From FEN-1191 sp036490715 (GTDB lineage Bacteria > Pseudomonadota > Gammaproteobacteria > Steroidobacterales > Steroidobacteraceae): a DNA stretch of 64,000 bases. Position 1 is the stretch's first letter, and each line of letters begins with the position of its first letter. The DNA lies in assembly GCA_036490715.1 (NCBI GenBank), contig DASXDL010000001.1, forward strand, positions 4,213 to 68,212, in the 5' to 3' direction. The notes below the pieces were generated by a model. The model saw nothing but the letters and a program-made list of their open reading frames with translations, was not told where the DNA came from and made no database searches. The position numbers were made by a program, and so were the translations under genes. Positions 8,546 through 17,046 of this stretch are shown here, piece after piece.

Positions 8546-11173
8546 ATGCAGGAGCGATACGACCCTGCGGCCGTAGAGCGGGCGGCGCAGGAATACTGGG
8601 AGCAGCACGGGTCATTTCTGGCGCGCGAGGACACGCAGCGGCCAAAGTATTACTGCCTGTCCATGTTCCCGTACCCATCCGGGCGACTGCACATGGGGCA
8701 CGTGCGCAACTACACCATCGGCGACGTGCTGGCGCGCTTTATGCGCATGCAGGGCTATAACGTACTGCAGCCGATGGGCTGGGACGCATTCGGGCTGCCG
8801 GCAGAGAACGCTGCAATCGCCAACGGCGTGCCACCGGCGACCTGGACCCGCGACAACATCGGCTACATGCGCGCGCAGTTGCGCTCGCTCGGGTTCGCGA
8901 TTGACTGGCAGCGCGAGCTGGCGACCTGCGATCCAAGCTATTACCGCTGGAATCAGTGGCTGTTTCTGCGCATGCTCGAGCGCGGAATCGCCTACAAGAA
9001 GACCGGCGTGGTCAACTGGGATCCGGTCGACCAGACGGTACTGGCCAACGAGCAGGTGATCGATGGGCGCGGCTGGCGCACCGGCGCGCTGATCGAGAAG
9101 CGCGAAATTCCGATGTACTACCTGCGCATCACCGCTTATGCGGACGAGCTGCTGGGCGCACTGAACGAGCTGCCGGGCTGGCCCGAGCGCGTGCGCGTGA
9201 TGCAGGAACACTGGATCGGACGCAGCGAGGGTGTGGAATTGGCATTCCCGTACGCCGACGACGCGCGTGCCCGGCTGGGCGCCGACGGCGTGCTCAAGGT
9301 ATTCACGACCCGTGCCGACACGCTGTTTGGCGTCACCTTTGTGGCGGTGTCGGCCGAGCACCCGCTGGCACAGGCGGCTGCCGCGCACGATCCGGCACTG
9401 GCCAGCTTCGTCGACGAGTGCCGCCGCGGCAGCACCATGGAAGCCGACGTCGCCACCGCGCCCAAGCGCGGCCTGCGCACCGGGCTGCACGTGCGCCATC
9501 CCTTCAGCGGTGTGCCGATCGAAGTCTGGGTCGCAAACTACGTGCTGATGGCCTACGGCGAAGGCGCGGTGATGGGCGTGCCCGCTCACGATGAGCGTGA
9601 TTTCGAATTCGCGCAGCGCCACGGCATTGCCATCCGTACCGTGGTGAAGCCGACCAGTGGCGCCTACGAGCGCGTCGGCCCGCAATGGCAGCCCGGCTAC
9701 GCCGAGCCCGGAGTGCTGATCGATTCGGATCAGTTCTCCGGCTTGAGCTCAGCCGCCGCGATCGAGGCGATAGCCGCGGCGCTGGAGCAGCAGGGCCTGG
9801 GACGCAAACGGGTGCAGTGGCGGCTGCGCGACTGGGGTATCTCGCGCCAGCGTTACTGGGGGTGCCCGATTCCTCTGATCCACTGCGGCGCCTGCGGCGA
9901 CGTTCCGGTACCGGACGAGCAGCTGCCGGTGCTGCTGCCGGAGAACCTGGTCCCCGACGGCAGCGGCAATCCGCTGGCGCGCGATCCCGCGTTCGTCAGC
10001 GTGCGCTGCCCGCGCTGCGGGCAAGCGGCGCGGCGCGAGACCGACACGATGGACACGTTCGTGGATTCGTCCTGGTATTTCCTGCGTTTTGCCTGCGCCG
10101 ATCAGTCCAATGCGCCGGTGGATCAGCGGGCGCGCTACTGGATGCCGGTCGACCAGTATGTTGGCGGCATCGAGCACGCCATTTTGCATCTGCTGTATTC
10201 GCGCTTCTGGACCCGGGTGATGCGCGACCTGGGCCTGATCGATCTGTCCGAGCCATTCGCACGGCTGCTGACCCAGGGCATGGTGCTCAACCACATCTAT
10301 TTCCGCGCCGGGGCGCAGGGCCGTCGCCAGTTCGTCAACCCGGCCGAGGTGTCGGCGCGCTTTGATGCGCACGGGGCGCGCACCGGTGCGGTACTGCTGC
10401 TGGATCAGCAGCCGGTCGAATACGGCGGCCTGGGCACGATGTCCAAGTCGAAGAACAATGGCGTCGATCCGCAGACGCTGGTGGAGAAATACGGCGCCGA
10501 CACCGCGCGGCTGTTCATGATGTTCGCATCGCCGCCGGAGCAGACCCTGGAATGGTCGGACGAGGGCGTCCAGGGGCAATTCCGGTTCCTGCGGCGGCTG
10601 TGGAAGGCGGTGCACGATCATGTCACGGCCCTAAGTGCCGCCGAGCCACAGCCAGTGCCGCAGCCCTCGACGTTGTCGGCGGCGGCACGCGATCTGCGCC
10701 GCACGGCCCATCAGACTCTGGTCAAGGTCGGCGCTGACATCGGCCGCCGCCGCACCTTCAATACCGCCATCGCCGCGGTGATGGAGCTGCTCAACGCCAT
10801 CGGGCACTACGCTGAGCAGGATCCGCAAGCGCGCCCGGTGCGCCAGGAAGCGCTCGAGATCGCGGTATTGGCGCTGGCCCCGATCGTGCCGCACATCGCT
10901 CACGCGTTGTGGTTCGCGCTCGGGCACCGCACCGCGGTGATCGATGTGCGCTGGCCCGAGCCCGATCCAGTGGCACTGGCGCAGACGCTGGTTGAGCTGG
11001 TGGTCCAGGTCAACGGCAAGCTGCGCGCGCGGCTGCAGCTGCCGGCGGGCACGCAGCAGCAGCTGGCGGTGGATGCGGCGCTGGCCGATCCGGACGTGCA
11101 GCGCTTCATCGCCGGCAAGCCGCTGCGCCGCGCCGTGCACGTGCCTGACAAGCTGGTCAACCTGGTGGTATGA
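8546..11173 (+). CDS. leuS: Leucyl-tRNA synthetase
   Basis: Class Ia synthetase charging tRNA-Leu. The 875-residue product has the HIGH motif as HMGH (49-52), the CP1 editing domain with TRADTLFG, a zinc-ribbon-like segment with two CxxC pairs (HCGACGDVP, RCPRCGQ), and KMSKS as TMSKSK near residue 632. The start is ATG 8546 because MQERYDP matches the family N-terminus; a GTG at 8531 would overlap the proposed -10. Its TGA is inside the ATGA start of lptE. Confidence 0.97.
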   Translation: MQERYDPAAVERAAQEYWEQHGSFLAREDTQRPKYYCLSMFPYPSGRLHMGHVRNYTIGDVLARFMRMQGYNVLQPMGWDAFGLPAENAAIANGVPPATWTRDNIGYMRAQLRSLGFAIDWQRELATCDPSYYRWNQWLFLRMLERGIAYKKTGVVNWDPVDQTVLANEQVIDGRGWRTGALIEKREIPMYYLRITAYADELLGALNELPGWPERVRVMQEHWIGRSEGVELAFPYADDARARLGADGVLKVFTTRADTLFGVTFVAVSAEHPLAQAAAAHDPALASFVDECRRGSTMEADVATAPKRGLRTGLHVRHPFSGVPIEVWVANYVLMAYGEGAVMGVPAHDERDFEFAQRHGIAIRTVVKPTSGAYERVGPQWQPGYAEPGVLIDSDQFSGLSSAAAIEAIAAALEQQGLGRKRVQWRLRDWGISRQRYWGCPIPLIHCGACGDVPVPDEQLPVLLPENLVPDGSGNPLARDPAFVSVRCPRCGQAARRETDTMDTFVDSSWYFLRFACADQSNAPVDQRARYWMPVDQYVGGIEHAILHLLYSRFWTRVMRDLGLIDLSEPFARLLTQGMVLNHIYFRAGAQGRRQFVNPAEVSARFDAHGARTGAVLLLDQQPVEYGGLGTMSKSKNNGVDPQTLVEKYGADTARLFMMFASPPEQTLEWSDEGVQGQFRFLRRLWKAVHDHVTALSAAEPQPVPQPSTLSAAARDLRRTAHQTLVKVGADIGRRRTFNTAIAAVMELLNAIGHYAEQDPQARPVRQEALEIAVLALAPIVPHIAHALWFALGHRTAVIDVRWPEPDPVALAQTLVELVVQVNGKLRARLQLPAGTQQQLAVDAALADPDVQRFIAGKPLRRAVHVPDKLVNLVV

Positions 11174-11697
11174 GCACGGCCTGCCTGCGCTGGGTCATCG
11201 CCGCGTTGCCGCTGGTGCTGCTGGCGGCCTGCGGCTTTCACCTGGAGGGCAGTGTGCCGCTGCCACCGACGCTGGCACGCGTGCATCTCGATGCGACTGA
11301 TACGCAGTCGGTTTTCTATTTCGGCCTGCGCAAGTCGCTGCTGGCTGCTGGAACCAGCCTGGATGATCAGGGCAAGGACGAGTCGGTGCCCGTCATCCAC
11401 ATCCTCACCGACAGCGCCGCCGAACGTATCCTCACCGTGTCCACGCTGAACGTGCCGACCGAGTACGAGCTCACCTATCTGGTGAAGGTCTCGGTCAGCT
11501 CCGGCGGCCATGATCTGATCGAGCCGGAGGAATACCGCCTGGTGCGCGACTACAGCTACAGCGAGAGCGCGCAACTGGCCAAGGAGCGCGAGCGGGCGAT
11601 CTTGAGCGAGGCGCTCGCTGACGATTTGGTGAGCGTTGTCATGCGTCGGCTATCGAGTCTGTCGGGTGGTCCGGCCACGGTCGGCCGCGCGCACTGA
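11170..11697 (+). CDS. lptE: LPS-assembly lipoprotein LptE
   Basis: LptE is the outer-membrane lipoprotein that plugs and assembles the LptD lipopolysaccharide translocon. The 175-residue product has a short signal peptide and a lipobox LLAAC with Cys21, followed by GFHLEG, the usual start of mature LptE. Position and ATGA overlap with leuS match the conserved leuS-lptE-holA order, though holA is displaced about 2 kb here. The body is divergent, as usual for the family. Confidence 0.92.
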   Translation: MSTACLRWVIAALPLVLLAACGFHLEGSVPLPPTLARVHLDATDTQSVFYFGLRKSLLAAGTSLDDQGKDESVPVIHILTDSAAERILTVSTLNVPTEYELTYLVKVSVSSGGHDLIEPEEYRLVRDYSYSESAQLAKERERAILSEALADDLVSVVMRRLSSLSGGPATVGRAH

Positions 11698-11728
11698 TCA
11701 ACGCTGGGGTCGGCCGCCGGTGGATGTC

Positions 11729-12208
11729 ATGCGCTTGTCCGGGATCGATCGAGCCGCGCTGCTGCGACTGCTGATCGGCTACGGCCTGGACCTGCGGGTA
11801 GTCGCACCGGCCGAGCCCATACCTGCCTCCTACTGGGGTGAGAGCGAGGCTGGGCTGCGGGGCAGCGTGCTGTTCGCCCGTGTTGACACGCCGCTGCACT
11901 CGATCCTGCACGAGGCCTCGCACTATGTCTGCATGAGTCCCGAGCGTCGCGTCGGCTTGAACCGCGATGCCGGCGGCGATGATGCCGAGGAAAACGCCGT
12001 GTGCTACCTGCAGATTGTGCTGGCCGCCGAGCTCAGTGCCACGGCGCGCGAGCGTATCTGCGGCGACATGGACCGCTGGGGCTACAGCTTCAGGCTTGGC
12101 TCGGCCGCGGCGTGGTTCCAGCAGGACGCGGCCGATGCGCGTGTCTGGCTGCTTGAGCACGGTGTGATCGACCAGCAGTCCCGGCCGACGCGCGCGTTGC
12201 GCTGCTGA
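11729..12208 (+). CDS. Conserved hypothetical protein with an HExxH zinc-protease-like motif
   Basis: A 159-residue protein of no family I can name. A putative zinc site is visible: HEASH (residues about 69-73) followed about 25 residues later by EENAVCYLQ, a spacing like ImmA/IrrE metallopeptidases, where a later Glu is the third ligand. No signal peptide or membrane segment. The start is ATG 11729; a GTG at 11720 is possible. It follows lptE by about 30 bases and is convergent with the downstream iminopeptidase. Protease function is inferred from the motif only. Confidence 0.75.
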   Translation: MRLSGIDRAALLRLLIGYGLDLRVVAPAEPIPASYWGESEAGLRGSVLFARVDTPLHSILHEASHYVCMSPERRVGLNRDAGGDDAEENAVCYLQIVLAAELSATARERICGDMDRWGYSFRLGSAAAWFQQDAADARVWLLEHGVIDQQSRPTRALRC

Positions 12209-12211
12209 GCG

Positions 12212-13234
12212 TCAGGCGCGCGGCCGCGGGCCGCGTGCTCGACGTAGCATGCGGTCGGTCGCCGCCACCAGCTCGCGTGTAATCGAAGGCTCGAACGCCG
12301 AATGTCCGGCATCCGGCACGATGCGCAGCTCAGCCTCCGGCCACGCCCGATGCAGGTCCCAGGCGCTGCGCGCCGGGCAGACCACGTCATAGCGCCCCTG
12401 CACGATCACCGCCGGTATGTGGCGGATGCGGCCGACATCGCGCAGCAGCTGATCGTCGCTGTCGAGGAATCCGCGGTTGACGAAGTAGTGTGCTTCGATG
12501 CGAGCGAAGGCGCCGGCATAGGCCGGGTTCTGGAACTTGGCGACGTAGCTCGGATTGGTGCGAAGGTGGCTGGTGGCCCCTTCCCAGGTGGTCCAGGCCG
12601 TCGCCGCGGCGTCCCGGACCGCGGCATCGCTGCCGGTCAGGCGGCGATAGTAGGCCTGCATCATGTCGGCGCGCTCGGCCGCCGGAATGGGCGCCAGGTA
12701 CTGCTCCCACTGGTCCGGGAAAATCGATCCGGCGCCGAGCGGATCTTGATAGAACCACTCGAGCTCCGACCGCCGCAGCAGAAAGATGCCGCGCAGCACC
12801 AGCTCGGTCACCCGCTCGACATGGCGTTGGGCGTAGGCCAGCGCCAGCGTCGAGCCCCACGAGCCGCCGAATACCATCCAGCGCTCGATGCCCAGATGCA
12901 TGCGCAGCGCTTCGATATCCGCGACCAGATCCCAGGTGGTGTTGTCGCGCAGTTCCGAATGCGGCCGACTGGCGCCGCAACCGCGCTGATCCATCAACAC
13001 GATGCGATAGCCTTTGGGATCGAAAAAGCGGCGCATCGACGGATCGGTGCCACCGCCGGGGCCGCCGTGCAGGAACACCACCGGCTTGCCCTTGAGATTG
13101 CCGCTCTCCTCGAAATACAGCTGGTGCAGATTCGACACCCGCAAGAATCCCTTGCGGTACGGCCGGATGGCAGGGTACAGAGCGAGCGCGCGCCGCAGCG
13201 TCCGCGGCCGGCTTGCCGCGCGCTTGCGCTTCAA
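12212..13234 (-). CDS. pip: Proline iminopeptidase
   Basis: Alpha/beta-hydrolase that removes N-terminal proline from peptides (peptidase family S33). It has the oxyanion motif HGGPGGG, DQRGCGASRPH, the nucleophile elbow GGSWGSTLAL, a Trp-rich cap, and the late Asp (QGRYDVVCP) and His (DAGHSAFE). The start is proposed as TTG at 13234, forming a TTGA overlap with the hinT stop; this gives 340 residues with a short basic N-terminal addition before LYPAIRPY. An ATG farther upstream lies inside hinT in another frame. Confidence 0.93.
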   Translation of the reverse strand: MKRKRAASRPRTLRRALALYPAIRPYRKGFLRVSNLHQLYFEESGNLKGKPVVFLHGGPGGGTDPSMRRFFDPKGYRIVLMDQRGCGASRPHSELRDNTTWDLVADIEALRMHLGIERWMVFGGSWGSTLALAYAQRHVERVTELVLRGIFLLRRSELEWFYQDPLGAGSIFPDQWEQYLAPIPAAERADMMQAYYRRLTGSDAAVRDAAATAWTTWEGATSHLRTNPSYVAKFQNPAYAGAFARIEAHYFVNRGFLDSDDQLLRDVGRIRHIPAVIVQGRYDVVCPARSAWDLHRAWPEAELRIVPDAGHSAFEPSITRELVAATDRMLRRARGPRPRA

Positions 13235-13575
13235 GCGACGACCATCGGACCGAGCGGCCTGCCGCCGAGCAGGTGCACGTGCAGGTGCGCGACCTCCATG
13301 CCGCTGTCGCGGTTGCAATTGACGATCAACCGATAGCCGCTCTCGGCGATGCCCTCGCTGCGGGCGATCTGCGCCGCAACCAGCAGCATGTGACCGACCA
13401 GTGTTTCATCGGCTGCGGTGACATCGTTGGCAGTGGCAATGGGCTTGTTGGGCACGATCAGTACGTGGGTCGGGGCGCGCGGGTGAATATCGCGAAATGC
13501 GGTCACGCGATCGTCCCGGTAGACAATGGTGGCCGGCAGCTCACCGCTGATGATCCGCTCGAACAGTGTCGGCAT
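13231..13575 (-). CDS. hinT: HIT-family nucleotide-binding hydrolase (HinT-like)
   Basis: Histidine-triad purine nucleoside phosphoramidase family. The 114-residue product contains the signature HLHVHLLGG near residue 100 plus IPNKP-like IVPNKPIA and RLIVNCNRDSG. The start is ATG 13575 (MPTLFERIISGELPA, typical HIT N-terminus); the upstream in-frame codons are not conserved. It is divergent from holA and coupled to pip by a TTGA overlap. Confidence 0.93.
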   Translation of the reverse strand: MPTLFERIISGELPATIVYRDDRVTAFRDIHPRAPTHVLIVPNKPIATANDVTAADETLVGHMLLVAAQIARSEGIAESGYRLIVNCNRDSGMEVAHLHVHLLGGRPLGPMVVA

Positions 13576-13686
13576 GACCGCATCGCCCGCTGCATTCGCA
13601 CCTGCCGGGCACTTTAAGTTATCGTCGCGACGGAGCACAACTGTGACGCCAAGCCAATCGGCCCGCCGCGACGCGGCAGCAATGCG

Positions 13687-14655
13687 ATGAAACTGACGCT
13701 TGAGGCCTTGAGCGAGCAGCTGAGCGCGCGGCTGCTGCCGGTCTACCTGCTGTCGGGCGAGGAGCCGTTGCTGGTCGGGGAAGCCGGTGACGCCATTCGC
13801 GAGCGCGCCCGCGCACTCGGCTATACCGATCGCTCGGTGTTCTTCATCGAGCGCAGCAGCGCCGTCTGGGAGGAGGTGCGGCGCGAGGCGCAGGCGCTGT
13901 CGCTGTTCGCTGCACGGCGCATCCTGGAGGTACGACTGCCCGGTGGCAAGCCCGGCACCGCCGGTACCGCGGCGCTGCTGCGCCTATTCGAGCAGGCCGG
14001 CGACGACCTACTGATCATGATCATCAGCGAGCGGCTCGATCGCGACGCGCAGGCCTCCGAATGGGTGCAGGCCGCGCAGCGCATCGGCGCCTGGTTGCCG
14101 ATACGGCCGGTGGATCGCGCGCGGCTGCCACAGTGGCTGCGCGAGCGTTTCAGCGCGGCCGGATTGGCGGTGGCCGACGAGGCGCTGGCGCTGTTGGCCG
14201 AGCGCACCGAAGGCAACCTGCTGGCGGCACGCCAGGAAGTGGACAAGCTGGCGTTGCTGTTAGCGCGCGGCGCGCGCGTGACGCTGGCGGATGTCGCCAC
14301 CGCCAGTGCCGACAGCGCCCGCTACGATGTATTTCAGCTCGGCGAGGCGGTGCGCGCTGGTGATGCCGCGCGGGCACTGCGAATCCTGGGCGGCTTGCAG
14401 GCGGAAGGGGCGGAAGCGCCGTTCGTGCTGTGGGCGCTGCTGCGCGAGCTGCGTTCCCAGCAGGCCGGAATTGCGCCCGGTGGGCGCGGCGGTCGTGCGC
14501 CTTCGTTCGAGCGATTGGTGGCGCGCGCCGGCCGCGCCGATCGCGTCGCCAAGGGCCAGGGCGAGCGCAAGGATCCCTGGGACGAACTGGCGCTGCTGGC
14601 GGTGGAACTGACCGGCCGGCGTACGCTGCCGATGGTACGAACCAGCGCGAGGTAG
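13687..14655 (+). CDS. holA: DNA polymerase III delta subunit
   Basis: HolA opens the beta clamp within the clamp loader. The 322-residue product shows family landmarks: YLLSGEEPLLVGEAGDAIR near the N-terminus, a degenerate AAA fold, and the collar region starting about residue 215. Slightly short relative to the roughly 340 of E. coli. It lies upstream of nadD as in the conserved order, but separated from lptE by an inserted three-gene block. No clear Shine-Dalgarno precedes ATG 13687. Confidence 0.93.
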   Translation: MKLTLEALSEQLSARLLPVYLLSGEEPLLVGEAGDAIRERARALGYTDRSVFFIERSSAVWEEVRREAQALSLFAARRILEVRLPGGKPGTAGTAALLRLFEQAGDDLLIMIISERLDRDAQASEWVQAAQRIGAWLPIRPVDRARLPQWLRERFSAAGLAVADEALALLAERTEGNLLAARQEVDKLALLLARGARVTLADVATASADSARYDVFQLGEAVRAGDAARALRILGGLQAEGAEAPFVLWALLRELRSQQAGIAPGGRGGRAPSFERLVARAGRADRVAKGQGERKDPWDELALLAVELTGRRTLPMVRTSAR

Positions 14656-14718
14656 GCACGCCGGCGGCCCGAGAGCCGCTTGCGCAACGCGGCGCCGGCC
14701 ACCAAACTTGGCTCCCCC

Positions 14719-15375
14719 ATGGCAGAACCTATCGGCCTATTCGGCGGCACGTTCGATCCGATTCATTACGGGCACCTGCGCACCGCGTTCGAGCTGCTGC
14801 AGGCGCTGAAATTGGCCCAGGTGCGATTTTTGCCCACCGGCAACCCGCCGCACCGGTTCGATCCGCTGGCGCCGAGCGAACTGCGGCTGCAGATGGTACG
14901 GGCGGCGGTCGCCGGCCAGGCCGGTTTCAGCGTCGATGATCGAGAGGTCCGGCGCAGCGGCGTGTCCTATTCGATCGATACCGTGACCGAACTGCGGCGC
15001 GAATATCCGGAGCGTTCACTGTGTCTGCTGCTGGGCATGGACGCGTTCCTCGGCATGCCGACCTGGCATCGCTGGAGCGAGATCTTCGAGCTGTGCCACG
15101 TCGTGGTAGCACACCGCCCCGGCTGGAAGGCGCCGATCACCGGCCCGTTGGGCGAGGTCATGGTCGATCGCGGCACCGGCAGTGTGCGCGACCTGCACGC
15201 CTCGGTCGCCGGCCGCGTGTTCGTGCGCGCGGTAACGCAGCTGGAGATCGCCTCAACCGATCTGCGCGCCTTGATTATGTCTGGCCAGGATCTGCGCTAC
15301 TTGGTACCCGATGCGGTGCGCGACCTCATCGCGACCAGCGGATGCTATGCTGCCGCCAATCGTCAGGGAGGCTGA
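14719..15375 (+). CDS. nadD: Nicotinate-mononucleotide adenylyltransferase
   Basis: NadD converts nicotinate mononucleotide to deamido-NAD in NAD synthesis. The 218-residue product begins with the nucleotidyltransferase signature GLFGGTFDPIHYGHL and later has the ISSTxLR-equivalent IASTDLRALI. The start is ATG 14719; an ATG at 14680 would add 13 unconserved residues. The stop lies 10 bases before the rsfS start. Confidence 0.95.
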   Translation: MAEPIGLFGGTFDPIHYGHLRTAFELLQALKLAQVRFLPTGNPPHRFDPLAPSELRLQMVRAAVAGQAGFSVDDREVRRSGVSYSIDTVTELRREYPERSLCLLLGMDAFLGMPTWHRWSEIFELCHVVVAHRPGWKAPITGPLGEVMVDRGTGSVRDLHASVAGRVFVRAVTQLEIASTDLRALIMSGQDLRYLVPDAVRDLIATSGCYAAANRQGG

Positions 15376-15385
15376 ACCCGCACGC

Positions 15386-15808
15386 ATGACCACAGTGGCT
15401 CGCCCGCGCCGCGCACCGCGACGCAATACCGCACTCGAAAAGATCGTGCTCGCGGCGCTGGATGAGATGAAGGCCGTCAATATCAAGCTACTGGACGTGC
15501 GTGGCCTGACCGATTTCGCCGACTCGATGATCGTCGCCTCCGGCACCTCCGATCGCCATGTCCGCTCGATTGCGCAACGGGTACTCGACCGGATGCGCGC
15601 TGCAGGTTTGCGCCCGATGGGAGTGGAGGGCCAGCGCGACGGTGAATGGGTGCTGGTGGATCTGCAGGACCTGGTGCTGCACGTGATGCTGCCCCGGGTG
15701 CGGGAGTTCTATGGAATCGAGCAGCTGTGGGAGAGCGGCGGCGTGTCACAGCGCCGTCCCGTGGCCGGATCGCGCCGGCGTGTCATGGCGCGCGCCGCGG
15801 TCAATTGA
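15386..15808 (+). CDS. rsfS: Ribosomal silencing factor RsfS
   Basis: RsfS binds L14 and blocks subunit joining. The 140-residue product contains the family core LLDVRGLTDFADSMIVASGTS-type segment, EWVLVDLQDLVLHVM and REFYGIEQLW. It has a basic N-terminal tail and a basic C-terminal extension of about 25 residues beyond the usual end. The start is ATG 15386, with AGGGAGG about 14 bases upstream (rather far); an in-frame ATG at 15347 would overlap nadD. Confidence 0.94.
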   Translation: MTTVARPRRAPRRNTALEKIVLAALDEMKAVNIKLLDVRGLTDFADSMIVASGTSDRHVRSIAQRVLDRMRAAGLRPMGVEGQRDGEWVLVDLQDLVLHVMLPRVREFYGIEQLWESGGVSQRRPVAGSRRRVMARAAVN

Positions 15809-15853
15809 GGCGCCCGCCATGAGCCGACACCAGAGGCGGTGCAGCGACGCCGC

Positions 15854-15877
15854 CGCCGGCCAGGCCTAGGGCCGGCG
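15854..15877. repeat. GC-rich inverted repeat between rsfS and rlmH
   Basis: An 8-bp stem (CGCCGGCC with GGCCGGCG) around an 8-base loop, inside the 92-base rsfS-rlmH gap. No T-tract follows. Nothing else was recognised in 15809-15900; the feature could be chance in such GC-rich sequence. Confidence 0.35.
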
Positions 15878-15900
15878 CGCCGAGGTAGCTGTTTTCGCCC

Positions 15901-16374
15901 ATGCGCCTGCGTCTGATTGCCGTTGGCACGCGCATGCCGGACTGGGTCGATGCGGCGTTTCAGGATTACTGGCGCCGCATGCGCGGTCTATGGAAGCTCG
16001 AGCTGATCGAGCTGTCCACCGCCCCAAGGCGACATCGCGGCGACGCGGTGCAGGCCGCGGTGGCCGCCGAGGCGCAGCGCATCCTGGCGCTGCTGGGGCC
16101 GCGCGACTACGTGGTAGCGCTAGATGAGCACGGCGCCGAGCGCACCACGCTCGAGCTGTCGCACTGGCTGGAACAGCGCCGGGCGTCCGGACAGGATCTG
16201 GCGTTCATCATCGGCGGGCCGGATGGCCTGGCCGAGCAGGTGCTGACGCGCGGCCAGTTCCGCTGGGCCCTGTCGCGCCTTACGCTGCCGCATGGTCTGG
16301 CCCGTGTAGTGCTGGCCGAGCAGATCTATCGCGCCGCGACGCTGCTGACCGGGCACCCGTATCATCGCGAATGA
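15901..16374 (+). CDS. rlmH: 23S rRNA pseudouridine-1915 N3-methyltransferase RlmH
   Basis: SPOUT methyltransferase acting on pseudouridine 1915 of helix 69 in the assembled ribosome. The 157-residue product (E. coli 155) has FIIGGPDGL as the SAM knot loop and the conserved C-terminus LPHGLARVVLAEQIYRA ending in GHPYHRE. It closes the leuS-rlmH cluster and is followed 30 bases later by maf. Confidence 0.97.
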   Translation: MRLRLIAVGTRMPDWVDAAFQDYWRRMRGLWKLELIELSTAPRRHRGDAVQAAVAAEAQRILALLGPRDYVVALDEHGAERTTLELSHWLEQRRASGQDLAFIIGGPDGLAEQVLTRGQFRWALSRLTLPHGLARVVLAEQIYRAATLLTGHPYHRE

Positions 16375-16404
16375 GCGTCGCCGCCAACGGCCGGACAGTC
16401 GCCC

Positions 16405-17043
16405 ATGAGTGACAAGCTAAGTTCACCGGAAGTCATCCTGGCGTCGGCATCACCGCGGCGCACCGAACTGCTGCACCAGATCGGGGTCGCACATCGCGTG
16501 GTGCCGGCGCAAGTAGACGAACGTCGCGCCGACGGCGAGAGCGCCGAGGGCTGCGTGCGGCGCCTCGCCACCAGCAAGGCGCTGGAAGTGCAGACCGCCT
16601 TGATGGCCGTCACCGGCGCCGACGCCTCGGTGGGCTACGCGGTGTTGGGGGCGGATACCGCGGTGGTGATCGATGAGCTGCTGCTGGGCAAGCCGCGCGA
16701 TCGCGACGACGCCCTGGCGATGCTGGCGCGACTGTCGGGCCGCACGCACCATGTGCTGACGGCGGTTGCGCTGGCCGGCATGGGCGGCGTGCAATGCCAG
16801 CTGTCGCGCAGCGAAGTGCGCTTCCGGCGCCTGAGCGAGCGCGAATGCGCGGCCTACTGGGACAGCGGCGAGCCGCGCGACAAGGCCGGTGCCTATGCGA
16901 TCCAGGGCCTGGGGGCGCAGTTCGTCGAAGAATTGCGCGGCAGCTACTCGGGCGTGATGGGTCTGCCGTTGTTCGAGACCGCAAGCCTGCTGTCCGCAGC
17001 CGGCGTGCCGGTGGGGCGCCGTTCGTCCCGCAGCCGAGGTTGA
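16405..17043 (+). CDS. maf: Maf-family nucleoside triphosphate pyrophosphatase
   Basis: Maf proteins hydrolyse non-canonical or dTTP/UTP nucleotides and are associated with division arrest. The 212-residue product begins with ILASASPRRTELL, includes the catalytic region VLGADTAVVID, and has GAYAIQGLGAQFVEELRGSYSGVMGLPL, split here into GAYAIQGLGAQF and GSYSGVMGLPL. These features fit the YhdE (dTTP/UTP) subtype. Rng, the usual neighbour, is absent; a nitrilase starts three bases later. Confidence 0.94.
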   Translation: MSDKLSSPEVILASASPRRTELLHQIGVAHRVVPAQVDERRADGESAEGCVRRLATSKALEVQTALMAVTGADASVGYAVLGADTAVVIDELLLGKPRDRDDALAMLARLSGRTHHVLTAVALAGMGGVQCQLSRSEVRFRRLSERECAAYWDSGEPRDKAGAYAIQGLGAQFVEELRGSYSGVMGLPLFETASLLSAAGVPVGRRSSRSRG

Positions 17044-17046
17044 CTC

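Noticed and set aside
6895..8634. A 579-codon open frame on the reverse strand opposite the HtrA/DegP gene
   Set aside because: It is a shadow frame of a GC-rich coding region: the forward strand encodes an intact protease with catalytic triad and PDZ domains, and the reverse product has no recognisable domain.
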